Assembly (NCBI GenBank): GCA_015060625.1
Contig: SUYC01000006.1
Coordinates: 1-64,000, forward strand
From: Xylanibacter ruminicola
Lineage (GTDB): Bacteria; Bacteroidota; Bacteroidia; Bacteroidales; Bacteroidaceae
DNA: 64,000 bases
Reading direction: 5' to 3'
Part shown: positions 1 through 7,053 of the stretch, in pieces
Layout of the letters: each line of letters starts with the position of its first letter
Position numbering within the stretch: the stretch's first letter is position 1
Notes under the pieces: generated by a model
Seen by the model: only the letters and a program-made list of their open reading frames with translations
What the model was told of the DNA's origin: nothing
Database searches by the model: none
Program-made: the position numbers and the translations under genes

Positions 1-68
1 GTAGCTATACTGACGCCCAATTCGAGCGCAATATCCTTAAGGGAGGTTCTACGTTTATTTGTTACCAT
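1..68 (-). CDS. LacI-family transcriptional regulator, N-terminal fragment at window edge
   Basis: Only the first 22 codons and two bases are present; the gene runs off the left edge. The translation begins MVTNKRRTSLKDIALELGVS and continues IAT, the N-terminal helix-turn-helix of LacI/GalR repressors (the usual form is T.KDIA..LGVS.ATVSR). The ATG at 66-68 is chosen because a promoter lies just upstream and the HTH starts about 8 residues in. The ligand domain is not visible, so the effector is unknown. LacI-type regulators usually control sugar genes, but the neighbours on that side are outside the window. Confidence 0.8.
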   Translation of the reverse strand, partial: MVTNKRRTSLKDIALELGVSIA

Positions 69-94
69 ATCGACATCAGAATCATGTGACGTTG

Positions 95-134
95 CAAAGG
101 TACACATTTTTTTGAAAATCGCAAACGTTTACGT
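95..134 (-). promoter_or_regulatory. Promoter and probable operator of the LacI-type gene
   Basis: On the minus strand there is a -7 box TACCTTTG (95-102) and a -33 box TTTG (122-125) separated by 19 bp, the classic Bacteroidetes arrangement. The -33 box is embedded in GCAAACGTTTAC (121-132), centred on the palindrome AAACGTTT. This resembles operators of LacI/PurR-type repressors, with a central CG dyad. Autorepression is inferred from this overlap. Confidence 0.65.
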
Positions 135-154
135 GTGATTTTTTACGTTAAAGT

Positions 155-186
155 ATTGATTTCGAGCATTTTTCTTCGTAACTTTG
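155..186 (+). promoter_or_regulatory. Orphan promoter, plus strand
   Basis: A -7 box TAACTTTG at 179-186 has ATTG at 155-158 as a weak -33 box (20-bp spacer). It points into a stretch with no gene of useful length and a strong terminator 60 bp on, so it would make a transcript of roughly 90 nt. Confidence 0.5.
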
Positions 187-191
187 CACCA

Positions 192-282
192 GCAAAATCA
201 GAAATGAGTAATGAATAGTTGATAATAAGTTAGTTAGAAAATGGAAAAGCAAGACTGTCGTGATGACACTCTTGCTTTTTTT
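192..282 (+). ncRNA. Candidate small RNA, promoter-terminator unit copy 1
   Basis: This is the span between the orphan -7 box at 179-186 and the end of the terminator at 282. It has no coding sequence apart from a 23-codon frame (241-312) that starts inside the hairpin and is unlikely to be real. It contains TTGATAATAAGTTAGTTAG (219-237) just before the terminator. A closely similar string sits in the same position in a second unit at 56788-56878. Function is unknown; a leader or remnant is the alternative. Confidence 0.4.
245..282 (+). terminator. Intrinsic terminator of the orphan unit
   Basis: The arms AAAAGCAAGA (245-254) and TCTTGCTTTT (270-279) pair perfectly. Inside them TGTC and GACA pair again, with one C-C mismatch between the stems, and a T-run follows to 282. 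It is a textbook Rho-independent terminator reading on the plus strand. Confidence 0.8.
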
Positions 283-308
283 GTTGGTGCTTTAAAAACC
301 GCTTTTTC

Positions 309-2906
309 TTAGAATGTGGCGCGTACCATAAACCGGATGCCGTGCTTGTGAGCTGTGGGCAGCTCGTTGTAGTTCAAACGGCGGATATACTCCACATGAA
401 TTATCTTGAAGATATTGTGCAATCCTAAGCTCAGCTCCATGTAGGGGCGCTTGGGGTCGATGACATAGCTGCCCTCGGGGAAGTACATCAGGATAGGATT
501 GCCGATGTTGTGATCCTTGTAGGGATTGTTCTTATCACTGAGTTCGCCCCACAGTACACGGAAGCCAATCCACTCACGCCACTTGAGTTTGCGCAACAGG
601 GGGATGCGGTTGAGAATCTTACCGTTCATATCCCAGTTGACCTGACCCGACAGGAAGCGGTCGGTGGGGAACTCCATGTTGTTGATGGCCTCGAAGGTGT
701 AGTCCTGCACGATGTACGAGAGATTGGTCTCGGGCATGATGAGCAAGGGGAAGGGCACCTTCTCCCACTGGATACCACCTTTGATATTGAAGTCCATCTT
801 TCCCCACGAATTGAGCCAGAAGCGCTTGTAGATAGAGCCCTCGGTGTAGTTATAGCTGTACTGACCACCCAGCACATCCTTTAGACCCAAGGTGTGACTG
901 ACGGTGAACACCGGTGCATCGAGGTTGATGGGCAGGCGGCGCTGCTTGGTGTTGATGAAAGTCTCGCCAGGGGCAAAGCGCAGCTCGGCGCGCAACTCGG
1001 TGGTGCGGATTTTTTGGCTGGCGGCTCTATCCGAACTAGCCGGGCTAGATAATGGGATAAAATACAGGTTGCCGGCGGCTTCGTTCTCTTCGAGCTTCAT
1101 CGAGAGTGTGGTGCGGAAGCCCCAGTCCTCCTCGCGCTCGAAGGTGAGCGACTGACGGTTATAGAACATCATCTTATCCACCTTGCTCCACTTAAAGGCT
1201 GTGAACACATTATCCTTATCGGTGTGCATGAACTTATCGGATGGCGACATGACATCGTAGGTAGAAGAGAAGGTGAGCGTGCGCTGCGGGAACTCGCGCG
1301 GCAGGTACTCCTTCTTGTTGAACGACCAGATGACATCGCCTTTGTAGTACCACTTCTTAGAATCCCAACCACGTGCCACGTAACCGCGGAAGAAGAGGTT
1401 GGAATCGAGGTTGGCCGTGCTCTGTGCCGACAAACGGGTACGGATGCCATCGATGAAGTTGGATGTGACCATGGTGTTGATAGGACCGATATCCACCTTG
1501 CTGGGGTGTTTCTTGGTGCCGGTCTCAACAAAGTTCTCGACCAGCGCCTTGAGTCCGAAGATGATATACTTAAAGCCCTTGACATTCTGCAGGTTGCTGA
1601 TAAAGTCGCCCATGCCACTCTCGGCCTTGGTGAGCTCTACCTGGCGATACTGGTTCCAAAACTCGTCGCTACGCATCATGGCGTTGACATCCTTCACCTC
1701 TTTCTTCGAGCCCTTGAAGAGCTGCTTGGGCAACTCGTCGAAGGCATAGTCGGTGAGGCGGGTGTTACGGATGACGGCAAACTCATTGAGGAAACTGGCC
1801 AACTTGAGTTCGGTGAACATATCATCGACACTGAGCACCCACTCACCATCGGGCAACTGGGTGAACTCCTGAACTACCTGCATGTTCTCGACAAAGTTCA
1901 CATCACTCTTCTTGGGGATGGTCATCTCGCAGCGCTTGACCTGCCAACTGGAGTCGGCCAGGATATACAGGTCACCACGGAAACCAAAGTCCTGCTGGTT
2001 GTTGGGCAGGAAGTGCAGATGGTAGCACAGATCTTTATCCACCATCAGCGTGTCTTCGATATAGTAGCGGTAGAACCCGATGGCATCCTTGCCGATAGGC
2101 GAGGTGAAGGGGTACTGCAACATACGAATCTGATCGTCGTAGATGTTGACATCGGTAAACACGTCCTTCATGACGGTGTTCAGGATATCGCCCGTCTGGA
2201 ACAGGTCGTTGATCCCCTGAGTGTTGATACCCTTGATGATGGTCTTCTCATCGTGCGGCTTCTTACGATAAATCTTCTGCGAGACTGTTTCATCGACGCT
2301 GACAGGCAGGATGAGCTTGTTGTTATACGGGCATGCCTCAATCTGATCGATGAGCCACTGTTTCTTCTTGTACTTGGGGGAGTCGAGCACCTCGGGCTTG
2401 AAATTGTTGAGCGCCAGCGTGAGCTTCTGGTACTTGTTGTACTGATAATAGTCGCGGTTATTCAGATCGGTCTGTTTCTTTGCGGCTATCACCTTGCGCA
2501 TCATCTCGACAGCTGGATTGTTCTTTCGACTGTAACGGCCACGCTTGGTCTTGATGGTGACCTCCTTCAGCATCCTATTGTCGGTCTTCAGACCGATTTT
2601 CAACTCACTCTTGATGGCAGAGTTAATCTGCACCGTGTGGGACACATAGCCCACCGAGGTGAACGTGAGTTGCCAGCCGTTATGGCGGGCGATGGTGAAG
2701 TTACCATCGACATCGGAAGCCACTCCTACCCCATGTCCCAGATACTGGGCACTGGCAAAGGGAATAGGCTCGCCTGTCTTGGCATCCACAATCTGTCCGC
2801 TGATGGTATGCTGCGCATATGCAGTGAATAGTGAACAGTGCATAGTGAATAGTATCACTATCACCCTCAGTATCCACTGCGTTTTCCAATCATTATTTCT
2901 CTTCAT
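309..2906 (-). CDS. DUF5686 / carboxypeptidase-regulatory-like outer-membrane protein
   Basis: An 865-residue protein with a signal peptide ending in AYAQ. Next is a CarboxypepD_reg-like beta-sandwich (about residues 33-105, starting TISGQIVDAKTGEPIPFASA), then a long DUF5686 region rich in beta strands that ends in Phe, as outer-membrane barrels do. No TonB plug is seen, so it is not a SusC-type transporter. Its job is unknown; DUF5686 proteins are widespread in Bacteroidetes. It is the last gene of the 6081-309 operon, and its start overlaps the end of the HAD gene by 14 bases. Two oddities: the hydrophobic core of the signal peptide is encoded by a heptamer repeat (2824-2853), and a CTAG-bounded 15-mer (1036-1050) lies inside the coding region. 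Confidence 0.85.
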   Translation of the reverse strand: MKRNNDWKTQWILRVIVILFTMHCSLFTAYAQHTISGQIVDAKTGEPIPFASAQYLGHGVGVASDVDGNFTIARHNGWQLTFTSVGYVSHTVQINSAIKSELKIGLKTDNRMLKEVTIKTKRGRYSRKNNPAVEMMRKVIAAKKQTDLNNRDYYQYNKYQKLTLALNNFKPEVLDSPKYKKKQWLIDQIEACPYNNKLILPVSVDETVSQKIYRKKPHDEKTIIKGINTQGINDLFQTGDILNTVMKDVFTDVNIYDDQIRMLQYPFTSPIGKDAIGFYRYYIEDTLMVDKDLCYHLHFLPNNQQDFGFRGDLYILADSSWQVKRCEMTIPKKSDVNFVENMQVVQEFTQLPDGEWVLSVDDMFTELKLASFLNEFAVIRNTRLTDYAFDELPKQLFKGSKKEVKDVNAMMRSDEFWNQYRQVELTKAESGMGDFISNLQNVKGFKYIIFGLKALVENFVETGTKKHPSKVDIGPINTMVTSNFIDGIRTRLSAQSTANLDSNLFFRGYVARGWDSKKWYYKGDVIWSFNKKEYLPREFPQRTLTFSSTYDVMSPSDKFMHTDKDNVFTAFKWSKVDKMMFYNRQSLTFEREEDWGFRTTLSMKLEENEAAGNLYFIPLSSPASSDRAASQKIRTTELRAELRFAPGETFINTKQRRLPINLDAPVFTVSHTLGLKDVLGGQYSYNYTEGSIYKRFWLNSWGKMDFNIKGGIQWEKVPFPLLIMPETNLSYIVQDYTFEAINNMEFPTDRFLSGQVNWDMNGKILNRIPLLRKLKWREWIGFRVLWGELSDKNNPYKDHNIGNPILMYFPEGSYVIDPKRPYMELSLGLHNIFKIIHVEYIRRLNYNELPTAHKHGIRFMVRATF
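1036..1050 (-). repeat. CTAG-bounded 15-mer repeat inside the DUF5686 gene
   Basis: On the minus strand the sequence is ATCTAGCCCGGCTAG. It matches two copies in the HAD gene 2.3 kb away (3315-3329 and 3351-3365) at all but one or two central bases. At 15 bases it keeps the reading frame; here it encodes part of LSSPASS. Confidence 0.6.
2824..2853. repeat. Heptamer repeat forming the signal-peptide core
   Basis: Four plus-strand units: GTGAATA, GTGAACA, GTGCATA, GTGAATA. Read on the minus strand this encodes LFTMHCSLFT, the hydrophobic core of the DUF5686 signal peptide. The same heptamer family occurs between genes at 13407, 28959, 36047 and 57670. Confidence 0.7.
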
Positions 2907-3594
2907 TATTTTCTAAAATCTGTGTTAAGTCTGTTATCACTTTTCCGGCGGGCGACTCATCGACAGGGTCGTCGGTCCAGCCTTCGCCTTTGAACCATAC
3001 AGTGTGGCATCCCGCCTTTCCGGCAGGGATGATATCCTTATCCATACTATCGCCTACGACCACCACCTCGTTGGGCTGCATGCCCAGGGCCTCAACGCCC
3101 AAGGTAAAAATCTGTGGGTCGGGCTTGCGAACGCCTACCACGGCGCTCTCGATAATCTTATCGAAAATACCATCCAACTTGAACTCCTGGAGCACAGTGG
3201 CGATGTTGCCATAGAAATTGCTGACCAGTACCAGGGGGTAGTGCTGCTTGAGTTGCAGCAACACCTGGCGACTATGTGCTGTTTCCTCGCAGGTGCGAGC
3301 GTAGAGATCATCTACTAGGGGGGCTAGATGATCTAAGGGGGATAGTTTGGCTAGCTGGGCTAGATATTCTAGCTGGATGCTTATCTTTGTTTGCAGGGTG
3401 CGCTTAAAAGTAAAATCGGGCTTGATGATGGGATTCTTTCCCAGTGTGCGCTCGGCATGCACGTAGGCTGCGCGGAACGCCTCCTCGCTGACGGGCACCT
3501 GCTGGCGCTCGTAGGCATGCCAGATAACTTTGCCCCAGTGCTGACCACCTGTATCCAAGGTGCCACCATAATCAAAAATATAACCCTTGAGCAT
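2893..3594 (-). CDS. HAD-superfamily hydrolase
   Basis: A 233-residue cytoplasmic HAD phosphatase. Motif I is FDYGGTLDT at residues 7-15, motif II is LVSNF, motif III lies in GVRKPDPQIF and motif IV is VVGDSMDKD. The nucleophile Asp is present, but the second Asp of the usual DxD is Gly (DYG), a variant found in some class-I HADs. It is the fourth gene of the operon, 23 bases after the CDP-alcohol phosphatidyltransferase. That position suggests it removes a phosphate from a pathway intermediate, but the substrate cannot be read from sequence. An internal stretch (3315-3378) is unusually rich in CTAG repeats, encoding EYLAQLAKLSPLDHLAPL. Confidence 0.85.
   Translation of the reverse strand: MLKGYIFDYGGTLDTGGQHWGKVIWHAYERQQVPVSEEAFRAAYVHAERTLGKNPIIKPDFTFKRTLQTKISIQLEYLAQLAKLSPLDHLAPLVDDLYARTCEETAHSRQVLLQLKQHYPLVLVSNFYGNIATVLQEFKLDGIFDKIIESAVVGVRKPDPQIFTLGVEALGMQPNEVVVVGDSMDKDIIPAGKAGCHTVWFKGEGWTDDPVDESPAGKVITDLTQILENNEEK
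3315..3378 (-). repeat. CTAG-rich repeat cluster inside the HAD gene
   Basis: Two full copies, CTAGGGGGGCTAGAT (3315-3329) and CTAGCTGGGCTAGAT (3351-3365) on the plus strand, plus a partial copy CTAGCTGGAT (3369-3378). A third full copy of the 15-mer lies at 1036-1050. CTAG is uncommon in the rest of this window. Confidence 0.6.
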
Positions 3595-3617
3595 TTTAAA
3601 ATGTAAAAATTATGAAA

Positions 3618-4517
3618 TTATAATTTAGCACAGAGCGCCTCGTGCTTAGCATGCATATACATATACATAGCCTGGAAGACGGTGATTTCGACCAGCGGAT
3701 ATACCCAAGGGCAATCCAGCAGACAGGTGACATAGATGGTGATGGCGCGTGCATTGAACGTCAACAGATTGGTGTATTTCATCAGTGGACGACTGCCTTC
3801 GAGCAGGCGCTGACGAATATCCTCGGAGGGGTGCTGTTTCCAAAGTGCAAAGAACTTCTGGAAGTTGGGTGTGCGCTGCTCCTGACTTTTACAGTAGTTG
3901 GCATAATTATAATAGAACACGCGCGAGAGCACATCGCTCTTAGGCAACGACTCGTAGTGCGCACGCTGCTGCTTATAGTTATCGAGCTCGCTACCATCCT
4001 TACCCAACAGGAAGAACAGGTGGATCTGACGGTAGTAGTCGGCCAGCGAACTCTGTCTGGAGTGCATGCCGAAACCGGCGATGGCACAGAGCACAAAGCC
4101 CCAGATGCCCCACTGGATGTCGGTGCCGGGGATGGTCTGATACCACAAGCGGGCCACAATACCCAGATAGATACTCAAAAACCACAAATCGCCAGAGAAG
4201 CCATCGAGCATACGACCAATGAGTGTTTTCTTACCCGTGATACGAGCCATCTGACCGTCGGTAGAGTCGCAGAAATTGGCAAACATCAGCAACAACACAC
4301 CATAGACATTGTGCAGCAGGTCGGTGTAATGGAACATCCAACCGGCACCCACGCCTAAAAATATCGACAGAATGGTGATGACATTGGGGTGGATATCCAG
4401 TTTGTTCCACAACAAAGCAAACACCAGTCCTATAGGACGTGTGAAATGCACGTCCAACCACTCTTCAGTATCCTCTGACTTAAAAGATAATTTCAGTAAT
4501 TCCTTAAAACTTGCCAT
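3618..4517 (-). CDS. CDP-alcohol phosphatidyltransferase family protein
   Basis: A 299-residue integral membrane enzyme. The family signature is visible in DGQMAR, then eight residues, then GRMLDGFSGD (about residues 90-115), fitting DGxxAR-x8-GxxxD. The final Asp is four residues after the previous one instead of the usual three. Several hydrophobic segments follow, as expected. Family members move a phospho-headgroup from a CDP-activated donor onto an acceptor alcohol. With a nucleotidyltransferase two genes upstream, the activated CDP compound may be made by that partner. Acceptor and donor are not determinable here. Confidence 0.85.
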   Translation of the reverse strand: MASFKELLKLSFKSEDTEEWLDVHFTRPIGLVFALLWNKLDIHPNVITILSIFLGVGAGWMFHYTDLLHNVYGVLLLMFANFCDSTDGQMARITGKKTLIGRMLDGFSGDLWFLSIYLGIVARLWYQTIPGTDIQWGIWGFVLCAIAGFGMHSRQSSLADYYRQIHLFFLLGKDGSELDNYKQQRAHYESLPKSDVLSRVFYYNYANYCKSQEQRTPNFQKFFALWKQHPSEDIRQRLLEGSRPLMKYTNLLTFNARAITIYVTCLLDCPWVYPLVEITVFQAMYMYMHAKHEALCAKL

Positions 4518-4545
4518 TATAATATTTCAATTCTTAATACTCTTC
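4518..4545. repeat. Octamer-like A/T repeat at a gene junction
   Basis: On the minus strand GAATTGAA occurs twice in the gap that ends the ATP-grasp gene (its TGA stop is inside the first unit) and leads to the ATG of the phosphatidyltransferase gene. Confidence 0.45.
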
Positions 4546-5320
4546 AATTCTTCCCCGCCAGGGAACTAATCACCGTGGCTGCTTCGTCGCGACAACGCGA
4601 AAAGCTGGGCCAATCGTTGAAATCAATCACACAGTAGCTGCCATCCTCGCGGACAATGCAGTCGCCACCATACACCTGCAGTCCTACTGCTTTGGCCAAC
4701 TGCTCAGCATCTGCCTGCATGGCCTCGACTACAAAGGGGTAATGACGGGCGGTGCCATTATGCTGTTCGTCGTCGAACTTGGTATCGCCATCGTCGGTGG
4801 GATAGTAATAACGGAAGAAGCCGGTGCCAGCCACGCCATAGAACTTCACCAGGTCGCCAGGAACGTGGGCACTGACGATATAGCTGGTGATGCCACGCTG
4901 CTGAAAGGCAGCTATTTTTTCGTTTAACTCAGCACGGTTGACCGCATACTGCACATCGCTCTTATCCTGTGCTGCCGCATCGCCACGCTTGAGCCAGTAG
5001 CCATGTGAACCCTCGCTGGGAGGTACGGGTGTGCCTATCTGTTGCATGATGCCAATAAGCTGACAGCGCGCGCAGTTGGCTACACCTTCGGAGCTATTGA
5101 TAACCTTGAAGCCCTGCAACCGCTGTAGCGTTTGAGGCAGGCGTCCCATGGAGAAGATACGGTCGTAGCCCACAGGTTCAAACGGTTGCTCCTCGCTCAC
5201 CATCTGTACCTCGTGACCAGCAGCACACAGTTTTTCACCCACTGTCTGCAGGATCGCCCTATCCTTCTCTACCGAGTTAGGCGAAAACACCTCCGCCCGT
5301 TGTATCAACAGTATCTTCAA
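4544..5320 (-). CDS. Small ATP-grasp-like protein
   Basis: 258 residues, starting KILLIQRAEVFSPNS. The C-terminal part has ATP-grasp features: a Lys-containing strand (GYWLKRGD, about residues 107-114), YIVSAHVPGDLVKF, and the metal-binding end VIDFNDWPSF with Asp and Asn. It is shorter than the usual 300-plus residues. ATP-grasp enzymes join carboxylates to amines or phosphorylate polyols, so ligase or kinase are both possible. The start is TTG (5318-5320), overlapping the TGA stop of the upstream gene as TTGA inside an A/T repeat; no in-frame ATG is well placed. This implies translational coupling. Confidence 0.7.
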   Translation of the reverse strand: MKILLIQRAEVFSPNSVEKDRAILQTVGEKLCAAGHEVQMVSEEQPFEPVGYDRIFSMGRLPQTLQRLQGFKVINSSEGVANCARCQLIGIMQQIGTPVPPSEGSHGYWLKRGDAAAQDKSDVQYAVNRAELNEKIAAFQQRGITSYIVSAHVPGDLVKFYGVAGTGFFRYYYPTDDGDTKFDDEQHNGTARHYPFVVEAMQADAEQLAKAVGLQVYGGDCIVREDGSYCVIDFNDWPSFSRCRDEAATVISSLAGKN

Positions 5321-5342
5321 TTTTTAATTTTTAAATTTTTCC
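5317..5342. repeat. A/T repeat carrying an overlapping stop and TTG start
   Basis: On the minus strand AAATTTAAAAATTAAAAATTGAAG ends the nucleotidyltransferase frame (AAT TGA) and begins the next frame (TTG AAG). The stop and start therefore both come from the repeat. Confidence 0.5.
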
Positions 5343-6081
5343 GCTCGAGCTTTGCTCGCTTGGCTACGCCAAGAATTTTCAAAAACTCTTCAGCTTTTTG
5401 AACGTCGCTCGCATGATCGATATCCAGTACCTTTGAGAAGGGGTAAGCCTTGAGCTGTAAGCCATCGGCCACCAAGGCACGCTGGAAATTACGCATACGA
5501 CTCTCGCCGCGCTCGATACAGCGCTGCAGAACTGGGATGGCCTTAGGCGTTAAGCCATAGATGCCACCACTGATATAGTGGGGATGCTCGTCGGTATCAA
5601 AGAAGCCGGTAATCTGCAAGGCATCGTTGGTACCTACATACAAAGGCTTCTCGTCGTCGATATAATCGGTGACACCCATCAAACCATCCACCTCGCCCGT
5701 CTGTGTCAACAACTCGAAAGTTTTGGCATAGGTAGCAAACTCTTTTTCGTGGAAGATGGTATCGACGGTGGTGAGTACGAAAGGCTCGTCGGTGAGCCAC
5801 TGACTCAGTTCCCACGCACTGTGCATGGAACTGGGCGTACTCTTCACAATCAATTTCAGGGGCACCTGACCGGCCTCTGCTATCTGTTTCAGATGCGCAG
5901 CCACAGCCGTCATCTGTTCGTTACAAATCACACATATTTCGCTGGCGCCATTGGCCATAAACACACGTATCAAACGGTCAATTAGATGTTCGCCGCCCAC
6001 TTTAACCAAAGGCTTTGGGGCCTGTACGCCTTCTTGTGCCAAACGCGATCCCTCGCCGGCCGCTATTATTGCATATTTCAT
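5317..6081 (-). CDS. Sugar-phosphate-type nucleotidyltransferase (NTP_transferase)
   Basis: 254 residues, opening IIAAGEGSRLAQEG and then PKPLVKVGG, the GxGxRL and PK signature of nucleotidyltransferases that activate sugar or alditol phosphates. TTVDTIFHE (about residues 103-111) would supply the metal-binding Asp. It is the first gene of a five-gene minus operon and is preceded by a -7 box at 6114-6121. Together with the CDP-alcohol phosphatidyltransferase it resembles, as two separate proteins, the cytidylyltransferase plus transferase pair of archaeal di-inositol-phosphate synthesis. That specific reaction is an inference. Confidence 0.8.
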   Translation of the reverse strand: MKYAIIAAGEGSRLAQEGVQAPKPLVKVGGEHLIDRLIRVFMANGASEICVICNEQMTAVAAHLKQIAEAGQVPLKLIVKSTPSSMHSAWELSQWLTDEPFVLTTVDTIFHEKEFATYAKTFELLTQTGEVDGLMGVTDYIDDEKPLYVGTNDALQITGFFDTDEHPHYISGGIYGLTPKAIPVLQRCIERGESRMRNFQRALVADGLQLKAYPFSKVLDIDHASDVQKAEEFLKILGVAKRAKLERKNLKIKN

Positions 6082-6113
6082 CCTGAATCGTAAATATTAC
6101 CAATTTTCGGCGG

Positions 6114-6144
6114 CAAAGGTACGCATTTTTAGCGAATTACGAAA
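6114..6144 (-). promoter_or_regulatory. Promoter of the nucleotidyltransferase-DUF5686 operon
   Basis: Minus-strand -7 box TACCTTTG (6114-6121), with TTTC at 6141-6144 as -33 box after a 19-bp spacer. It lies 33 bp before the ATG at 6081. Confidence 0.6.
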
Positions 6145-6185
6145 ACTTTGGCCTTATATTTAGGTTTTATTTACTATAAATACTC

Positions 6186-6217
6186 AAAAAAAGGTGAGGA
6201 TGTTATTTCCCCACCTT
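6186..6217 (-). terminator. Intrinsic terminator overlapping the DUF2807 stop codon
   Basis: The minus-strand arms AAGGTGGGG (6217-6209) and CCTCACCTT (6199-6191) pair with one G-U and are followed by seven Ts. The TAA stop of the gene lies in the loop. Confidence 0.75.
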
Positions 6218-6988
6218 GAGATGATCGGCATCGATATCGCCAGAACCACTTTTGTGCTGTTGCATGGATTGCACCCTGCCACGGAGGTCGATATCCCCTG
6301 ACCCCACAAGCTGAGCATCGACAGAACCACAGCCTGAGGCAAAGTCAACATCCACATCGCCCGAACCACGCAGAACGATACGGGTGGCGGTGGCATTCTG
6401 TTGACGGACTTTGACATCGCCCGAGCCAATCAGGGTGATATTCGTTTCGCGGGTATCGAGGTTGCGGATAGAGGCATCGCCCGAGCCTACCAGTTCGAGG
6501 TTGCAGCGATCGCACAACAGGTCGGCAAACTGGATGTCGCCCGAGCCTTTCAGGTTGATATTCATCACATCGGTATCGATGGCTTTCTCGCTGATAAAAT
6601 CGCCTGAGCCTAACAGTGACACTGACACCAGATCGGGCGAGGTGACATATACCGCCAACTGGTTGTCGCCACCCAAGCTGACATTAAACAAGCCCAACTT
6701 TCCGCGGTTGCGAATAGTGAGTTTGCCGTTTTCGACCTCGGTCAGGATATGATCAACCAGTTTCTGAGGTCCTTTGACCATGACCGAGAAAGAGTCGGCC
6801 TGCTGGTAATAGACCGTAGGCGAACCAAACACTTCGATACGTTCGAAACCACGCAGCGAACGGCTCTCGGTGATTTTTGGACTGTCATCACCCAACGCGA
6901 AAGAGATGTTTTCGCGACCACAACTGCACGACATCAGCCATAATGCCAAAATGGCGAAAAGGAAATACTTTATTTTCATATAACTCAT
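6203..6988 (-). CDS. GIN-domain (DUF2807) lipoprotein
   Basis: 261 residues with a lipoprotein signal ending LMSC, so probably anchored in the envelope. The body is a putative auto-transporter adhesin head GIN domain (DUF2807): a right-handed beta structure with GSGD at every turn, seven copies from about residue 130 to 250 (LLGSGDF, LKGSGDI, LVGSGDA, LIGSGDV, LRGSGDV, LVGSGDI, SGSGDI). Function is not established for the family. An in-frame ATG three codons downstream (MKIKYFLF) is an equally good start. It lies downstream of the histidine kinase on the same strand with 65 bases between them, so co-transcription is possible. Confidence 0.85.
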   Translation of the reverse strand: MSYMKIKYFLFAILALWLMSCSCGRENISFALGDDSPKITESRSLRGFERIEVFGSPTVYYQQADSFSVMVKGPQKLVDHILTEVENGKLTIRNRGKLGLFNVSLGGDNQLAVYVTSPDLVSVSLLGSGDFISEKAIDTDVMNINLKGSGDIQFADLLCDRCNLELVGSGDASIRNLDTRETNITLIGSGDVKVRQQNATATRIVLRGSGDVDVDFASGCGSVDAQLVGSGDIDLRGRVQSMQQHKSGSGDIDADHLKVGK

Positions 6989-7053
6989 TCTTAAACATTT
7001 CTGACTGTTAGACGTTGGTAACAGACGAAAAGTTGCAAAGAACCCAACTTTTT

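Noticed and set aside
1224..2831. Long plus-strand open frame (535 codons) opposite the DUF5686 gene
   Set aside because: It is the antisense shadow of a gene with clear domain and signal-peptide evidence. Its translation is low-complexity (Leu/Val/His/Gly-rich) with no domain.
3315..3378. Insertion-sequence end or transposon scar
   Set aside because: No transposase, target duplication or frame break is seen. The units are in frame and very short.
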